Source: Endosaccharibacter trunci
GTDB taxonomy: Bacteria; Pseudomonadota; Alphaproteobacteria; Acetobacterales; Acetobacteraceae
Assembly: GCA_024515975.1 (NCBI GenBank)
Contig: JAMSKV010000022.1
Location: 1 to 35,687, forward strand
Direction of reading: 5' to 3'
DNA length: 35,687 bases
Shown: positions 1-8,450 of the stretch, one piece after another
Layout of the letters: every line of letters begins with the position of its first letter
Position numbering within the stretch: position 1 is the first letter of the stretch
Position numbers and translations under genes: made by a program
Notes under the pieces: model-generated
What the model was told of the DNA's origin: nothing
Databases searched by the model: none
What the model saw: the letters and a program-made list of their open reading frames with translations, nothing else

Positions 1-32
1 AGAACAGCGGAAGCCCGGGATCGCCTGAGCCG

Positions 33-773
33 ATGGCCAAGATCCGGGCCGATCAGCTCCTGGTCGAGCGCGGCCTGGCGGACAGCAGGACCAGGGCCCA
101 GGCCCTGATCCTGGCCGGCCTGGCGTTCCATGGCGAACGACGGATCGCCAAGGCCGGGGACATGCTGCCGGACGATGCCAGCCTGTCCCTGAAGGGCCAG
201 AACCATCCCTGGGTGTCGCGCGGCGGCCTCAAACTGGCGCATGGGCTGGACCATTTCGGCTATTCGGCCGAGGGCCGCATCTGCGTCGATGTGGGCGCCT
301 CCACCGGCGGCTTTACCGACGTGCTGCTGCATTCCGGCGCGGCCCGTGTCCACGCGGTCGATGTCGGCCACGGCCAGCTCGCGTGGAAGCTTCGCTCCGA
401 TCCCCGCGTGGTGGTGCACGAGAAGGTGAATGCCCGTGCGCTCGGCACGGATCTGGTGCCCGAGCCGGTCGGCGCCGTCGTCTGTGATGCCAGCTTCATC
501 GGTCTGCGTGTCGTGCTACCCGCGACGCTGGGTTTGTGCGCGCCCGGCGCCTGGGCGATTGCGCTGATCAAGCCGCAATTCGAGGCCGGGCGCGGCCATG
601 TCGGCGCCAAGGGCGTCGTCCGCGATCCCGCGATTCACGCCCAGGTCTGCGAGACGGTGCGCGGCTGGTGGAGCGCCCTGCCCGGGTGGACGGTGGACGG
701 CATCGAAACCAGTCCGATCACCGGACCGGAAGGCAATATCGAATTCCTGATCGGCGCCCGCTATCAACCCTGA
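33..773 (+). CDS. tlyA: TlyA-family rRNA methyltransferase (S4 + FtsJ-like)
   Basis: This 246-residue protein has the two-part layout of the TlyA/hemolysin A family. An S4 RNA-binding domain at about residues 5-60 (starting AKIRADQLLVERGLADSR) is followed by a Rossmann methyltransferase. The glycine-rich S-adenosylmethionine loop is visible as DVGASTGGFTDVLL near residue 87. CDASFIGLR and ALIKPQFEAGR further on are the other conserved family blocks. Family members 2'-O-methylate 16S and/or 23S rRNA; some were first named hemolysins. Length is normal for the family. The start follows directly from the S4 domain. The upstream neighbour lies outside the window; in many alphaproteobacteria this gene follows dxs, which cannot be checked here. 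The rRNA target is inferred from the family only. Confidence 0.93.
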   Translation: MAKIRADQLLVERGLADSRTRAQALILAGLAFHGERRIAKAGDMLPDDASLSLKGQNHPWVSRGGLKLAHGLDHFGYSAEGRICVDVGASTGGFTDVLLHSGAARVHAVDVGHGQLAWKLRSDPRVVVHEKVNARALGTDLVPEPVGAVVCDASFIGLRVVLPATLGLCAPGAWAIALIKPQFEAGRGHVGAKGVVRDPAIHAQVCETVRGWWSALPGWTVDGIETSPITGPEGNIEFLIGARYQP

Positions 774-791
774 CCGTTTCTGGAACCGAGC

Positions 792-935
792 TCAGGAGCG
801 GCCGGCCAGTTCCAGATCGTGGTGCGACACGGCCGCCAGAAGATCCCAGATCCGCGCCGGTTCGAGCGGCACGTCGGCGTCGTTCAGCAGGTGGTCCAGC
901 TCATCGAGCTTCGCGTTGTATTCGAGATCATCCAT
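792..935 (-). CDS. small acidic protein, 47 aa, unknown function
   Basis: A 47-residue reading frame starts MDDLEYNAKLDELD and ends ELAGRS. It has a strong ribosome binding site, GGAGGAGG, about 7 bases before the ATG. The protein is acidic and probably all-helical, with DELDHLLNDADVPLEPARIWDLLAAV forming the core. The minus-strand frame stays open far upstream across rlmN, but only this last part has a ribosome binding site and sensible composition, so I choose this start. It lies convergent to the TlyA gene with 18 bases between the stops and divergent from rlmN. I do not recognise the family. A short conserved alphaproteobacterial protein is likely, but no function can be assigned. Confidence 0.6.
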   Translation of the reverse strand: MDDLEYNAKLDELDHLLNDADVPLEPARIWDLLAAVSHHDLELAGRS

Positions 936-1088
936 CGAACCGCCTCCTCCTTCGACCGAGCGTGTTTGCCAACCGTGGCATGATCGTGACGCAGGTCTGA
1001 CTACAAAACGCTTAACGTGGCGCCGTTTGCGGAGTTTATTCCGCCGCTCGCGTGTTCCCTGCCGATTTGTATCCGGATGTTGCCCAGC

Positions 1089-2273
1089 ATGACCCCCGCC
1101 GCCCACGACTCGCACGACCTGTCCGACGCCGAGCGGGATCGCATCCTGGCCAAGGCTGCCTTGTTCGCGCCGCCACCGCCGGTTCTGGCCGACGGACGGC
1201 GCGAGATCGTCGGTCTGTCCCGGGAGGAACTGGTCGAGGCCCTGGTGGCGGTGGGCGAGAAGCCGTTCCGCGCCAAGCAGGTCTGGCACTGGGTCTATCA
1301 TCAGGGCGTCACCGATTTCGCGCAGATGAGCAGTATCGCCAAGCCCCTCCAGGCCAAGCTGGCCGAGCGCTTCGTGATCGGCCGTCCGGAAGCCGCCGTG
1401 GTGCAGACCGCCGAGGACGAGACGCGCAAGTTCCTGTTCCGCTTCCGCGACGGGCAGGAAGCCGAGACGGTCTACATTCCCGACCGCAGGGAGGATCGCG
1501 GCGCGGTCTGCATCTCCAGCCAGGTCGGCTGCACCCTGTCCTGCCGCTTCTGCCATACCGGCACGCAGAAGCTCGCCCGCAATCTGGGCGCCGCCGAGAT
1601 CGTCGGACAGTTCATGGCGGCGCGCGACAGCTATGGCGAATGGCCGAGCCCGCATGGCGAAACCCCGCGGCTGCTGTCCACCATCGTGCTGATGGGCATG
1701 GGCGAACCGCTCTACAACTACGAGAACGTCGCCAAGGCGATGCGTATCGTCATGGATGGCGAGGGCATCGCGCTGTCGCGCCGCCGCATCACCCTGTCCA
1801 CCTCCGGCGTGGTGCCGATGATGGACCGCTGTGGCGAGGAGCTGGCGGTGAACCTCGCCGTGAGCCTGCATGCCGTTCGCGACGATCTGCGCGATATCCT
1901 GGTGCCGCTGAACCGCAAATATCCGATCAGGGAGCTGATCGCCGCCTGCCGTCGATATCCGGCCGCGTCGAACGCACGCCGCATCACCTTCGAATACGTG
2001 ATGCTGCGCGACGTGAACGACAGCGAGGCGGATGCGCGCGAACTGGTGCGGCTGATCGCCGGCATCCCGGCCAAGGTGAACCTGATCCCGTTCAATCCGT
2101 GGCCGGGCAGCGACTACCAGACCTCCACGCGCGAGCAACTGGCCCGCTTCGCCCGCATCGTCGAGGATGCCGGCTTCGCCTCGCCGATCCGCACCCCGCG
2201 CGGGCAGGATATCCTGGCGGCGTGCGGGCAGTTGCGGACGGAGAGTCGGCGAGAGCGCATCGGGGCAGCGTAG
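1089..2273 (+). CDS. rlmN: dual-specificity RNA methyltransferase RlmN
   Basis: RlmN is a radical S-adenosylmethionine enzyme that methylates C2 of A2503 in 23S rRNA and A37 of some tRNAs, aiding translational fidelity. The radical-SAM iron-sulfur motif CxxxCxxC is visible as [11 protein letters not shown]. The family signatures [31 protein letters not shown] and [10 protein letters not shown] follow in order. Near the C-terminus, AACGQL carries the conserved cysteine that forms the methyl-cysteine intermediate. The ATG at 1089 gives 394 residues, close to the usual length. In-frame starts at 1077 (ATG) and 1017 (GTG) are also possible, and none has a convincing ribosome binding site. Transcription appears separate from the neighbours. 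Identity is secure; the exact start is not. Confidence 0.95.
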   Translation: MTPAAHDSHDLSDAERDRILAKAALFAPPPPVLADGRREIVGLSREELVEALVAVGEKPFRAKQVWHWVYHQGVTDFAQMSSIAKPLQAKLAERFVIGRPEAAVVQTAEDETRKFLFRFRDGQEAETVYIPDRREDRGAVCISSQVGCTLSCRFCHTGTQKLARNLGAAEIVGQFMAARDSYGEWPSPHGETPRLLSTIVLMGMGEPLYNYENVAKAMRIVMDGEGIALSRRRITLSTSGVVPMMDRCGEELAVNLAVSLHAVRDDLRDILVPLNRKYPIRELIAACRRYPAASNARRITFEYVMLRDVNDSEADARELVRLIAGIPAKVNLIPFNPWPGSDYQTSTREQLARFARIVEDAGFASPIRTPRGQDILAACGQLRTESRRERIGAA

Positions 2274-2280
2274 AGCGGCG

Positions 2281-2300
2281 TCCGATCCATCCGGATCGGA
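2281..2300 (+). terminator. hairpin just after rlmN
   Basis: A perfect 8-base inverted repeat (2281-2288 paired with 2293-2300, TCCGATCC/GGATCGGA) with a 4-base loop lies 8 bases after the rlmN stop codon. The position suits transcription termination. There is no T-run after it, so it could also be a processing or stability stem. Confidence 0.45.
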
Positions 2301-3036
2301 TCACTCGCCTATCTGATTGTTTGAGTCAGCATCTTCCTCCGACCGGGCGACTCTGTTCAGCCGAACGACGCCCCAGGACGATCTCGATCCAGACGATTGG
2401 CACCTCTCCTCTCGTCCGACGTTCTGGAGAAGACCTTCATCCGGCCGGACACTTCGGCCGGAAGATGCTTCGAACTGCAAAGCAACTGCGCCTCGCATCC
2501 AGCTTCTCTTCTCCGCTGCGATACGACCTTGTTCCGCCCGTAAGTGCGTTTCCGACACGTCGAGTCGGGTAACCGACATTCGTCTCGACGGCTGCGCCCG
2601 GTCTCCCGGCAAGAAACTTGTTTCTTCTCCAGTACGGATTATTACCTATACTGTATACGTCGAGAGCGACCATGTCTCGCAGGTGACCGTCTCAAGACCT
2701 GTGGTCCGATCTCCGCCTAAACGGCGCACGACAGTGGAGCGACGAGACGGAGATTCAATATAAATTCTTGGACGATTTTGTTTTATTGTGCCTTATTCGA
2801 TCATTTATAGTCAAGATCGTTAAGAAATCGTTAAAGATGATGGTGCGGAATCATTCTTATTGAACAGATGCCTGCGGTTCTGTAATCGACGATTGCTTGA
2901 GAAAAATAACAGACCTCTCCTAACTCAGGAGTTCACTCGGACTTCATCCGGTCCGCTTGCGGCGTCGCGCCTACTTCATATGGAATAATCCTATATTATC
3001 CAGAAAGAATTTGGCTCAATCTAGAGGATCAATTCA
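2301..3036. other. 736-base intergenic region with inverted repeats, AT-rich near the Hint gene
   Basis: I see no convincing gene here; the open frames have odd composition and no ribosome binding sites. Several inverted repeats are present. One is CCGGCCG/CGGCCGG (2441-2461, 7-base loop). A nested one pairs GTCGAG/CTCGAC (2559-2564 with 2584-2589) with TCGG/CCGA (2565-2568, 2573-2576) inside. A 16-base palindrome sits at 2611-2626 (AAGAAACTTGTTTCTT) and TATACTGTATA at 2647-2657. From about 2755 the sequence becomes AT-rich, unlike its surroundings, with a near-repeat of ATCGTTAA at 2816 and 2827. This AT-rich part probably holds the promoter and leader of the Hint-domain gene. I could not pick -35/-10 boxes with confidence. 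Confidence 0.4.
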
Positions 3037-4755
3037 ATGGCAGCAGCTCTTGTCAGCATCAATGCAGGCGTTGCGACAATATACAGCAGCGGAGATCTCA
3101 GCGCTCTTGTCGGCGTTTCCGGCCTGAGCCAGATCATTATTGCAAGGACCGCCAACACCCCCGCCGGCGACCCCGTCATCGTCAACCTGTCGAACTCGAT
3201 CGCCGGCGTTTCCTTGGCGTCGTCGATCTCCATTCTGAACGGCGCCACGGCGTTGGTCGGCGCAGGGATCCTCAATGCTGGCGTGGCAACGACCTTGACG
3301 GTCAACGGCGGCATCGCGGATCTGCAAGGCAGCACGCTCGGCGCAAGCGCCTTGAACCGCATCGATGTCGGTCCGCAAGGCGGCGAAATCAAAGTCGAGC
3401 CGACCGGTTTGAGCGTCGGCCTCCTGAGCGTTCCAGTACGCTTCGTCGACGCCAACGGCGCGCTGACGACGGCGGTCCCCCAGAATTTCGTCATGGACTT
3501 TCCCCAGTCCACGGACATCCCGGCGAGCTACAATATCTCTACCAACACGACCACCATCGGCGACGGCGTCAGCGTGCTCGGTATTTTGGGCAGCGGGCGA
3601 ACCATCACGCTGAGCGGAGACGTATTCAATCTGCGGACCACCGGCACGGCTCACGGTTTTCCGACCACCGTCAGCTACTCCACCGATTTCAAACAATCCG
3701 ATGGAAGCGGCGGCATCATCACCTGCTTTCTCGCCGGCAGCCTGATCCGCACCCCGACCGGTCAGGTGGCGGTGGAAGATCTGCGAACCGGCGATGAGAT
3801 CGTGGCATTCGTGGACGGTCGTGAAACCGTCCGCAGCCTTCGCTGGGCCGGCCACGCCCGCAGCACCGTCCAACCCGGCCTGCCGAACGACGAAGGCGGC
3901 TACCCGGTGCGCATTCGCGCCGGCGCTCTCGCCGATGGCGTCCCCTTCAAGGACATGCTGGTCACGCCGGAGCATTGCCTGCTGCTGAAAGGCCGCTTCG
4001 TTCCAGCACGCATGCTCGTAAACGGCCGCTCGGTCTTTTACGATACCTCTTTCACGTCCTTCGAATACTTCCACATCGAGACCGAGCCGCATTCGATCAT
4101 CATGGCCGATGGCGTGCTGACCGAGAGCTATCTCGACACGGGCAATCGCGGCTCGTTCCGTCAATCCGGCACCGTCATCTCGTTCCAGCCCTCGCGCGGT
4201 CTGAGCTGGGACGACGCCGCCGCCCCGCTCGACGTGTCCCGCGCTTTCGTCGAGCCCCTGTTCCGCGCCATCGAGACGCGCGCGGATTGGGCCGAACTGC
4301 CGCCCGCGCCCCGCGCCGCCCTTCTGCAGGACGCTCACCTGCGTCTCGTCACCGACTCTGGCGTCGTTCTTCGCCAGGCGCGCGAGCAGGGCGGCCGGAT
4401 GACCTTCATGATCCCGGCCGGTATCGAAACCGTCCGCATTGTGTCCAACAGCAGCCGTCCCTGCGACGTGATCGGCCCGTTCCTCGACGACCGCCGCGAG
4501 CTCGGCGTTGCCGTGGGCGCGGTCTCGGTCTTCGAGGGCAACCACGAACGTCGGCTCACCATCCATATGGAGAGCGAGACGCTTCCCGGCTGGCACGCCC
4601 GCGAAGGCGCTTTCCGCTGGACCTCGGGCGACGCCCTTCTGCCGCTCGGCGAGCGTATGCCGAACGGCATCGCCCTGCTGACGATCGAGATCAAGGCTGC
4701 CGGACCTTATTTCGTAACCGGTTCGGTCGAGGAAGCGCGCGTCCGCCGCGCCTGA
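3037..4755 (+). CDS. Hint-domain (Hedgehog/intein-like) protein
   Basis: The 572-residue protein has two parts. Residues 1 to about 225 are low-complexity, rich in Ala, Gly, Ser, Thr and Asn with beta-strand periodicity (for example NGGIADLQGSTLGA), as in secreted or surface repeat proteins. From about residue 228 a Hint domain begins with ITCFLAGSLIRTPTGQ. C230 is the candidate self-splicing or self-cleaving nucleophile. VEDLRTGDEIVAF, VTPEHCLLLKG and HSIIMADGVLTESYLDTG are the other Hint_2 blocks. About 190 further residues follow. Such proteins are abundant in Acetobacteraceae; Hint domains carry out autoprocessing in hedgehogs and inteins, but the role in this group is unknown. No classical signal peptide is seen. 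The start has AGAGGA 8 bases upstream. It appears to be transcribed alone. Confidence 0.85.
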   Translation: MAAALVSINAGVATIYSSGDLSALVGVSGLSQIIIARTANTPAGDPVIVNLSNSIAGVSLASSISILNGATALVGAGILNAGVATTLTVNGGIADLQGSTLGASALNRIDVGPQGGEIKVEPTGLSVGLLSVPVRFVDANGALTTAVPQNFVMDFPQSTDIPASYNISTNTTTIGDGVSVLGILGSGRTITLSGDVFNLRTTGTAHGFPTTVSYSTDFKQSDGSGGIITCFLAGSLIRTPTGQVAVEDLRTGDEIVAFVDGRETVRSLRWAGHARSTVQPGLPNDEGGYPVRIRAGALADGVPFKDMLVTPEHCLLLKGRFVPARMLVNGRSVFYDTSFTSFEYFHIETEPHSIIMADGVLTESYLDTGNRGSFRQSGTVISFQPSRGLSWDDAAAPLDVSRAFVEPLFRAIETRADWAELPPAPRAALLQDAHLRLVTDSGVVLRQAREQGGRMTFMIPAGIETVRIVSNSSRPCDVIGPFLDDRRELGVAVGAVSVFEGNHERRLTIHMESETLPGWHAREGAFRWTSGDALLPLGERMPNGIALLTIEIKAAGPYFVTGSVEEARVRRA

Positions 4756-5195
4756 TATCCTGGTCCTGGCGGCCTTGCGCCGCCGGGACTTCCTCTGCGG
4801 ACGACACCATGCCGTCCAGGAGCCTGCTGGAAATCGGCAGATCTGGACGCCGGCCGCTGCCGATTTTCTCTCGCCCGGTGCCCCCATGGAAACCGGCCGT
4901 CCTAGCCGCGCCCACAACAACCCGCCCGGCAACGCCGAAGTCTTTAGGGGTGCCCGCATCGCTGTTCCTGGACGACAGGGCCGGACAGCGGATCGAACGC
5001 AGCCTGACCGCCAACGAAAGCGCCCTGCCGGACCTCCACCCGACCCTGTCGCCGGAACACAAAACCGTTGTGCGGAAATACGTCGGACGGCGCCCCCCCT
5101 CCTCCGTCTGATCTCGACAAACAGGGGTCAAGGGGACGACTGTCCCCTTGTGGGTGCAGGGCAAAGCCCTGCGAGAAAACCCACGGGGGAGTCCA
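4756..5195. repeat. 440-base intergenic region ending in a GC-rich double-hairpin element
   Basis: No gene is supported between 4756 and 5120. A 100-codon frame from 4809 lacks a ribosome binding site and a recognisable family. The right end holds two adjacent hairpins. The first has a 9-base stem (5129-5137 with 5142-5150). The second has a 7-base stem GCAGGGC/GCCCTGC (5156-5162 with 5166-5172, loop AAA), enclosed by an outer stem TGGGT/ACCCA (5151-5155 with 5179-5183). The form GGGTCAAGGGG...CCCCTTGTGGGTGCAGGGCAAAGCCCTGC is a dispersed extragenic repeat type that I recall from acetic acid bacteria and relatives. It ends just before the ribosome binding site of the next gene, so it also forms that gene's 5' leader. 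Confidence 0.6.
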
Positions 5196-6677
5196 ATGAT
5201 CGAACTGAGCCGCGCCACCCTGCCAACCCTGCCCGAGGGCGTTCGCCCCCCCGGCTACGACCCGGCGGCCTTGACCCCCGGCATCGTGCATCTGGGCCTG
5301 GGCGGTTTCCATCGCGCGCATCTGGCGCGCTACACTGATCTGTTGATCGCCAGGCGCCCGGACCATGCCGGCTGGGCCATCGCCGGCGCCGTGCTGCTGC
5401 CGGGCGACAAGAAGATGCTCGACGCGCTGGGGCCGCAGGACGGGCTCTACACGCTGGTGGAGCGGAGCGCCGCCGAGGAAACCGTGTCGGTGATCGGTTC
5501 GATCGTGCAGGTGATGTGGACCGCGGAAGACAGCGCGGCGCTGCTGGCGCTGATCGACCAGCCCACGGTGAAGATCGTCAGCCTGACGGTGACCGAACAT
5601 GGCTACTGCCTGAACCGCGCCACCAAGCGCCTCGACCTCGAGCACAAGCAGATCGTTGCCGACCTGGCCGCGCCGGAACACCCGCATTCCGCCCCGGGCA
5701 TCATCGTCGAGGCCTACCGGCGCCGCATGGCGGCGGGACAGCCGGCCTTCACCGCGCTTTCCTGCGACAACATCCAGCATAATGGCAACGTGCTGCGCGA
5801 ATGCGTGCTCACCCTGGCCCGGCAGCGCGATCCGGCCCTGGCGGACTGGATCGACAGCAACGCCGTTTTCCCGAACACCATGGTCGACCGCATCACCCCG
5901 GTGACGCGCCAGCCCGATATCGACCATCTCCGCGACCGCTACGGCCTTGCCGATCGCTGGCCGGTGGTGTGCGAGGATTTCCTGCAATGGGTAGTCGAGG
6001 ACCGCTTCGTGCAGGGCCGCCCGGCCTGGGAAGAGGTCGGCGCCCAGTTCGTGGACGACGTCACCCCGTACGAGTTCATGAAGCTGCGCCTCCTCAACGG
6101 CTCGCACCTGGCCGTGGCCGGGCTCGGCCGCCTCGCCGGACACGAGGACACCACCATCGACGAGGCGCTCGCCGCGCCGCATATGGCCGACTACATGATG
6201 GCGCTGATGGACCGCGAAACCGGCCCGACCCTGATGCCGGTGCCGGGGATCGACGTTGCCGCCTACAAGCGCAAGCTGGTGGAGCGGTTCAGCAATCCGG
6301 GCATTCGCGACACTGTGGAGCGGGTCAACACCGATGCGCCGCTCAACGTGCTGGTGGATCCGATCCGCGACGTGCTCGCCAGCGGCGGCGAGATCGAGCT
6401 GCTGGCTCTGGCGCTGGCCGCCTGGATCCGGCGCATGCGCGGCGAGGACGAGCAGGGCAACGCCATCGTCATACGCCACCCGCTTGCCGATCTGATCCGA
6501 GAGAAAGCGATCGAGGGCGGCAGCGATCCGCGGCCCGTGCTGGGCATCACGGCGCTGTTCGGCGACCTGGGCGAAAACGCGATCCTGGCGGAAACCACCG
6601 GGCGCTGGCTGGCCTCGCTCTACGAGCACGGCGCGGCGAAGACGCTGGCGGATGCGGCGGAAAAGCTGAAGTTCTGA
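5196..6677 (+). CDS. mannitol 2-dehydrogenase (long-chain mannitol dehydrogenase family)
   Basis: This 493-residue enzyme belongs to the long-chain mannitol dehydrogenase family, which includes mannitol 2-dehydrogenase, fructuronate reductase and tagaturonate reductase. These enzymes interconvert a polyol and a keto-sugar with NAD(P)H in the cytoplasm. The N-terminal Rossmann signature is IVHLGLGGFHRAH near residue 30. Further family blocks are VSLTVTEHGYC, VVCEDFLQWVVED, and the catalytic segment KLRLLNGSHLAVAG with the Lys-x4-Asn-x2-His pattern. The ATG at 5196 has GGGGGAG 5-6 bases upstream; a GTG 48 bases earlier would lie inside the hairpin element, so I reject it. Mannitol/fructose is the likeliest substrate pair, and the PNFPNTMVDRITP-type block (here VFPNTMVDRITPVT) supports the family. 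Sorbitol or arabinitol activity cannot be excluded. It stands alone, without a visible transporter. Confidence 0.9.
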   Translation: MIELSRATLPTLPEGVRPPGYDPAALTPGIVHLGLGGFHRAHLARYTDLLIARRPDHAGWAIAGAVLLPGDKKMLDALGPQDGLYTLVERSAAEETVSVIGSIVQVMWTAEDSAALLALIDQPTVKIVSLTVTEHGYCLNRATKRLDLEHKQIVADLAAPEHPHSAPGIIVEAYRRRMAAGQPAFTALSCDNIQHNGNVLRECVLTLARQRDPALADWIDSNAVFPNTMVDRITPVTRQPDIDHLRDRYGLADRWPVVCEDFLQWVVEDRFVQGRPAWEEVGAQFVDDVTPYEFMKLRLLNGSHLAVAGLGRLAGHEDTTIDEALAAPHMADYMMALMDRETGPTLMPVPGIDVAAYKRKLVERFSNPGIRDTVERVNTDAPLNVLVDPIRDVLASGGEIELLALALAAWIRRMRGEDEQGNAIVIRHPLADLIREKAIEGGSDPRPVLGITALFGDLGENAILAETTGRWLASLYEHGAAKTLADAAEKLKF

Positions 6678-6714
6678 GCGGGGTGCGGGGCCCGCCCTGC
6701 GGCCTTCGATGGAT

Positions 6715-6791
6715 GCGGGGCTTTGCCCCGGGTCTTTCATTCGATGCGGGGCTCCGCCCCGCTGGCCCCGGAAAGGGGCGCCGCCCCTTTC
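6715..6791. repeat. triple GC-rich hairpin array after the mannitol dehydrogenase gene
   Basis: Three hairpins follow in 77 bases: CGGGGC/GCCCCG (6716-6721 with 6725-6730), GCGGGGC/GCCCCGC (6746-6752 with 6756-6762) and GAAAGGGGC/GCCCCTTTC (6771-6779 with 6783-6791). All loops are three bases. The words ATGCGGGGCT-TGCCCC/CCGCCCC recur, so this looks like an extragenic repeat built of similar units. It may stabilise or terminate the upstream transcript. Confidence 0.65.
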
Positions 6792-6857
6792 ATCCCCAGG
6801 GGTTTGGGGAACTCCGGTCGGGCGTGGGGCTTCCGGAACCGTAAGGGGAGGATGACC

Positions 6858-7028
6858 ATGGCGGACAGGACGACGGGAAACGCGCCCGTGAAAGGGACAG
6901 ATCCGGGCGGCACAAGGGACGCGCCGCGCACAGGCGAGGCAAACCGCCCGAAGGTGGAAAGCGGCGATCGCAACGAGATGGGCAAGGAGCCGGAGAAGGG
7001 CCCGTCCGACGACGGCCGGGAATCGTAG
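6858..7028 (+). CDS. small hydrophilic, probably disordered protein, 56 aa
   Basis: The reading frame from the ATG at 6858 gives 56 residues starting MADRTTGNAPVKGTDPGG and ending SDDGRES. It is almost all charged and small residues with no hydrophobic core, so it is probably intrinsically disordered. The ribosome binding site AGGGGAGG ends 6 bases before this ATG. An earlier ATG at 6852 would touch the ribosome binding site, so I prefer 6858. The gene lies between the hairpin array and argG. Small disordered proteins of this kind are widespread in Acetobacteraceae and Methylobacteria. No function can be assigned. Confidence 0.6.
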   Translation: MADRTTGNAPVKGTDPGGTRDAPRTGEANRPKVESGDRNEMGKEPEKGPSDDGRES

Positions 7029-7054
7029 CGCCTTCCAGACCGGCACGGCCGATG

Positions 7055-7093
7055 CTACGGCTCCTCGCGTAGACGGACACACGCGCGAGGAGC
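7055..7093 (+). promoter_or_regulatory. argG leader: hairpin covering the ribosome binding site, with a competing hairpin
   Basis: A perfect 10-base inverted repeat GCTCCTCGCG (7060-7069) / CGCGAGGAGC (7084-7093) encloses the argG ribosome binding site GAGGAG (7087-7092). A smaller hairpin CTACG/CGTAG (7055-7059 with 7068-7072) overlaps its 5' arm and would hold the anti-ribosome-binding-site GCTCCTCG in its loop. CGTAGC at 7024-7029 can also pair with 7054-7059. The structures exclude one another, as in a translational switch, but this is seen only by base pairing. Confidence 0.45.
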
Positions 7094-7100
7094 AGGCCGC

Positions 7101-8330
7101 ATGTCAGCCAAATCGGTGAAGAAGGTCGTTCTGGCCTATTCCGGCGGCCTGGATACCAGCGTCATCCTGAAATGGCTGCAGACCACCTACGGCTGCGAGG
7201 TGGTCACCTTCACCGCCGATCTCGGTCAGGGCGAGGAGCTGGAGCCGGCGCGTCGCAAGGCCGAGATGTTCGGCGTGAAGGAGATCTTCGTCGACGATCT
7301 GCGCGACACCTTCGTGCGCGACTTCGTGTTCCCCATGTTCCGCGCCAACACGCTCTACGAAGGCCAGTATCTGCTCGGCACCTCCATCGCGCGCCCGTTG
7401 ATCGCCCAGCGCCAGATCGAGATCGCCGAACAGGTCGGCGCGGACGCGGTCGCGCACGGCGCCACAGGCAAGGGCAACGACCAGGTCCGTTTCGAGCTGA
7501 GCTACTACGCGCTGAAGCCGGACGTGAAGGTGATCGCGCCCTGGCGCGAATGGAACCTGACCTCGCGCACGAAGCTGCTGCAGTTCGCCGAGGAGAACCA
7601 GATCCCGATCGCCAAGGACAAGCGCGGCGAGGCGCCGTTCTCGGTCGACGCCAACCTTCTGCACTCGTCCTCCGAAGGTAAGATCCTCGAGGACCCCGCC
7701 GTGGCGCCGGACGAGATCGTGTTCCAGCGCACCATCAGCCCGGAACAGGCGCCGGACGTGGCGACCGAGATCACCATCGATTTCCATCACGGCGACCCGG
7801 TGGCGATCAACGGCGAGACGCTCGGCCCGGCCGCCCTGCTAGCCAAGCTGAACCAGCTCGGCCATGCCAACGGCATCGGCCGTCTCGACCTGGTGGAGAA
7901 CCGTTTCGTCGGCATGAAGTCGCGTGGCGTCTATGAGACGCCGGGCGGCACCATCCTGCTCGCCGCGCATCGCAACATGGAAACCATCACCCTCGATCGC
8001 GAAGCAGGCCATCTCAAGGATAGCCTCATGCCGCGCTATGCCGAGCTGATCTATAACGGCTTCTGGTTCAGCCCCGAGCGTCGCATGCTCCAGGCGCTGA
8101 TCGACACCTCGCAGCACAGCGTCAGCGGACGGGTCCGCCTCAAGCTCTACAAGGGCAACGTGATCGTGGTCGGCCGCGAAAGCCCGAACAGCCTCTACGA
8201 TACGCGCGTGGTGACCTTCGAGGACGACCAGGGCGCCTACGACCAGGTCGACGCCCAGGGCTTCATCAAGCTGAACGCCCTGCGCCTGCGGCTCGGCGCG
8301 TCCGTCGGCCGCCGCGGCGGCGCGCTCTAG
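7101..8330 (+). CDS. argG: argininosuccinate synthase
   Basis: ArgG joins citrulline and aspartate using ATP to make argininosuccinate, the penultimate step of arginine synthesis, in the cytoplasm. The 409-residue length is normal for the short (type 1) family. The N-terminal ATP-binding loop [15 protein letters not shown] is at residues 8-22. The family blocks [33 protein letters not shown] and [18 protein letters not shown] follow in order and carry the citrulline and aspartate contacts. The start at 7101 has GAGGAG eight bases upstream, inside a hairpin that could limit translation. No other arginine gene is adjacent. Identification is secure. Confidence 0.97.
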   Translation: MSAKSVKKVVLAYSGGLDTSVILKWLQTTYGCEVVTFTADLGQGEELEPARRKAEMFGVKEIFVDDLRDTFVRDFVFPMFRANTLYEGQYLLGTSIARPLIAQRQIEIAEQVGADAVAHGATGKGNDQVRFELSYYALKPDVKVIAPWREWNLTSRTKLLQFAEENQIPIAKDKRGEAPFSVDANLLHSSSEGKILEDPAVAPDEIVFQRTISPEQAPDVATEITIDFHHGDPVAINGETLGPAALLAKLNQLGHANGIGRLDLVENRFVGMKSRGVYETPGGTILLAAHRNMETITLDREAGHLKDSLMPRYAELIYNGFWFSPERRMLQALIDTSQHSVSGRVRLKLYKGNVIVVGRESPNSLYDTRVVTFEDDQGAYDQVDAQGFIKLNALRLRLGASVGRRGGAL

Positions 8331-8339
8331 CCGCTCGAA

Positions 8340-8366
8340 CCCCTCCGGGCAATTCGTTCGGAGGGG
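8340..8366 (+). terminator. hairpin after argG
   Basis: A perfect 8-base stem CCCCTCCG (8340-8347) / CGGAGGGG (8359-8366) with an 11-base loop begins 9 bases after the argG stop codon. It is a good terminator candidate, though no T-run follows. Confidence 0.55.
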
Positions 8367-8450
8367 CCGCCGCACTGGACCGGACTGTTAATGCTCCGGC
8401 AACAGAACGGTGCTATCGTCGCATATTCCCTGACGATTGAGGCCGAAGCG

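Noticed and set aside
936-2138. Long open frame antisense to rlmN
   Set aside because: It mirrors the GC-rich codons of rlmN, has low-complexity composition (His, Arg, Gln, Ala) and no ribosome binding site. Only its last 47 codons (792-935) look real.
2317-2763. 148-codon frame in the rlmN-Hint gap
   Set aside because: It has no ribosome binding site, odd composition (Ser, Arg, Thr, Asp) and runs through several hairpins.
3034-4959. 641-codon antisense frame across the Hint-domain gene
   Set aside because: It is a shadow of a well-supported gene with no recognisable domain. The same holds for long antisense frames over the mannitol dehydrogenase gene, the protease (9630-11252) and the kinase (12978-14519).
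4809-5111. 100-codon plus-strand frame after the Hint-domain gene (starts MPSRSLLEIGRSG)
   Set aside because: There is no ribosome binding site, no recognisable family, and a composition rich in Pro and Arg as expected from non-coding GC-rich DNA.
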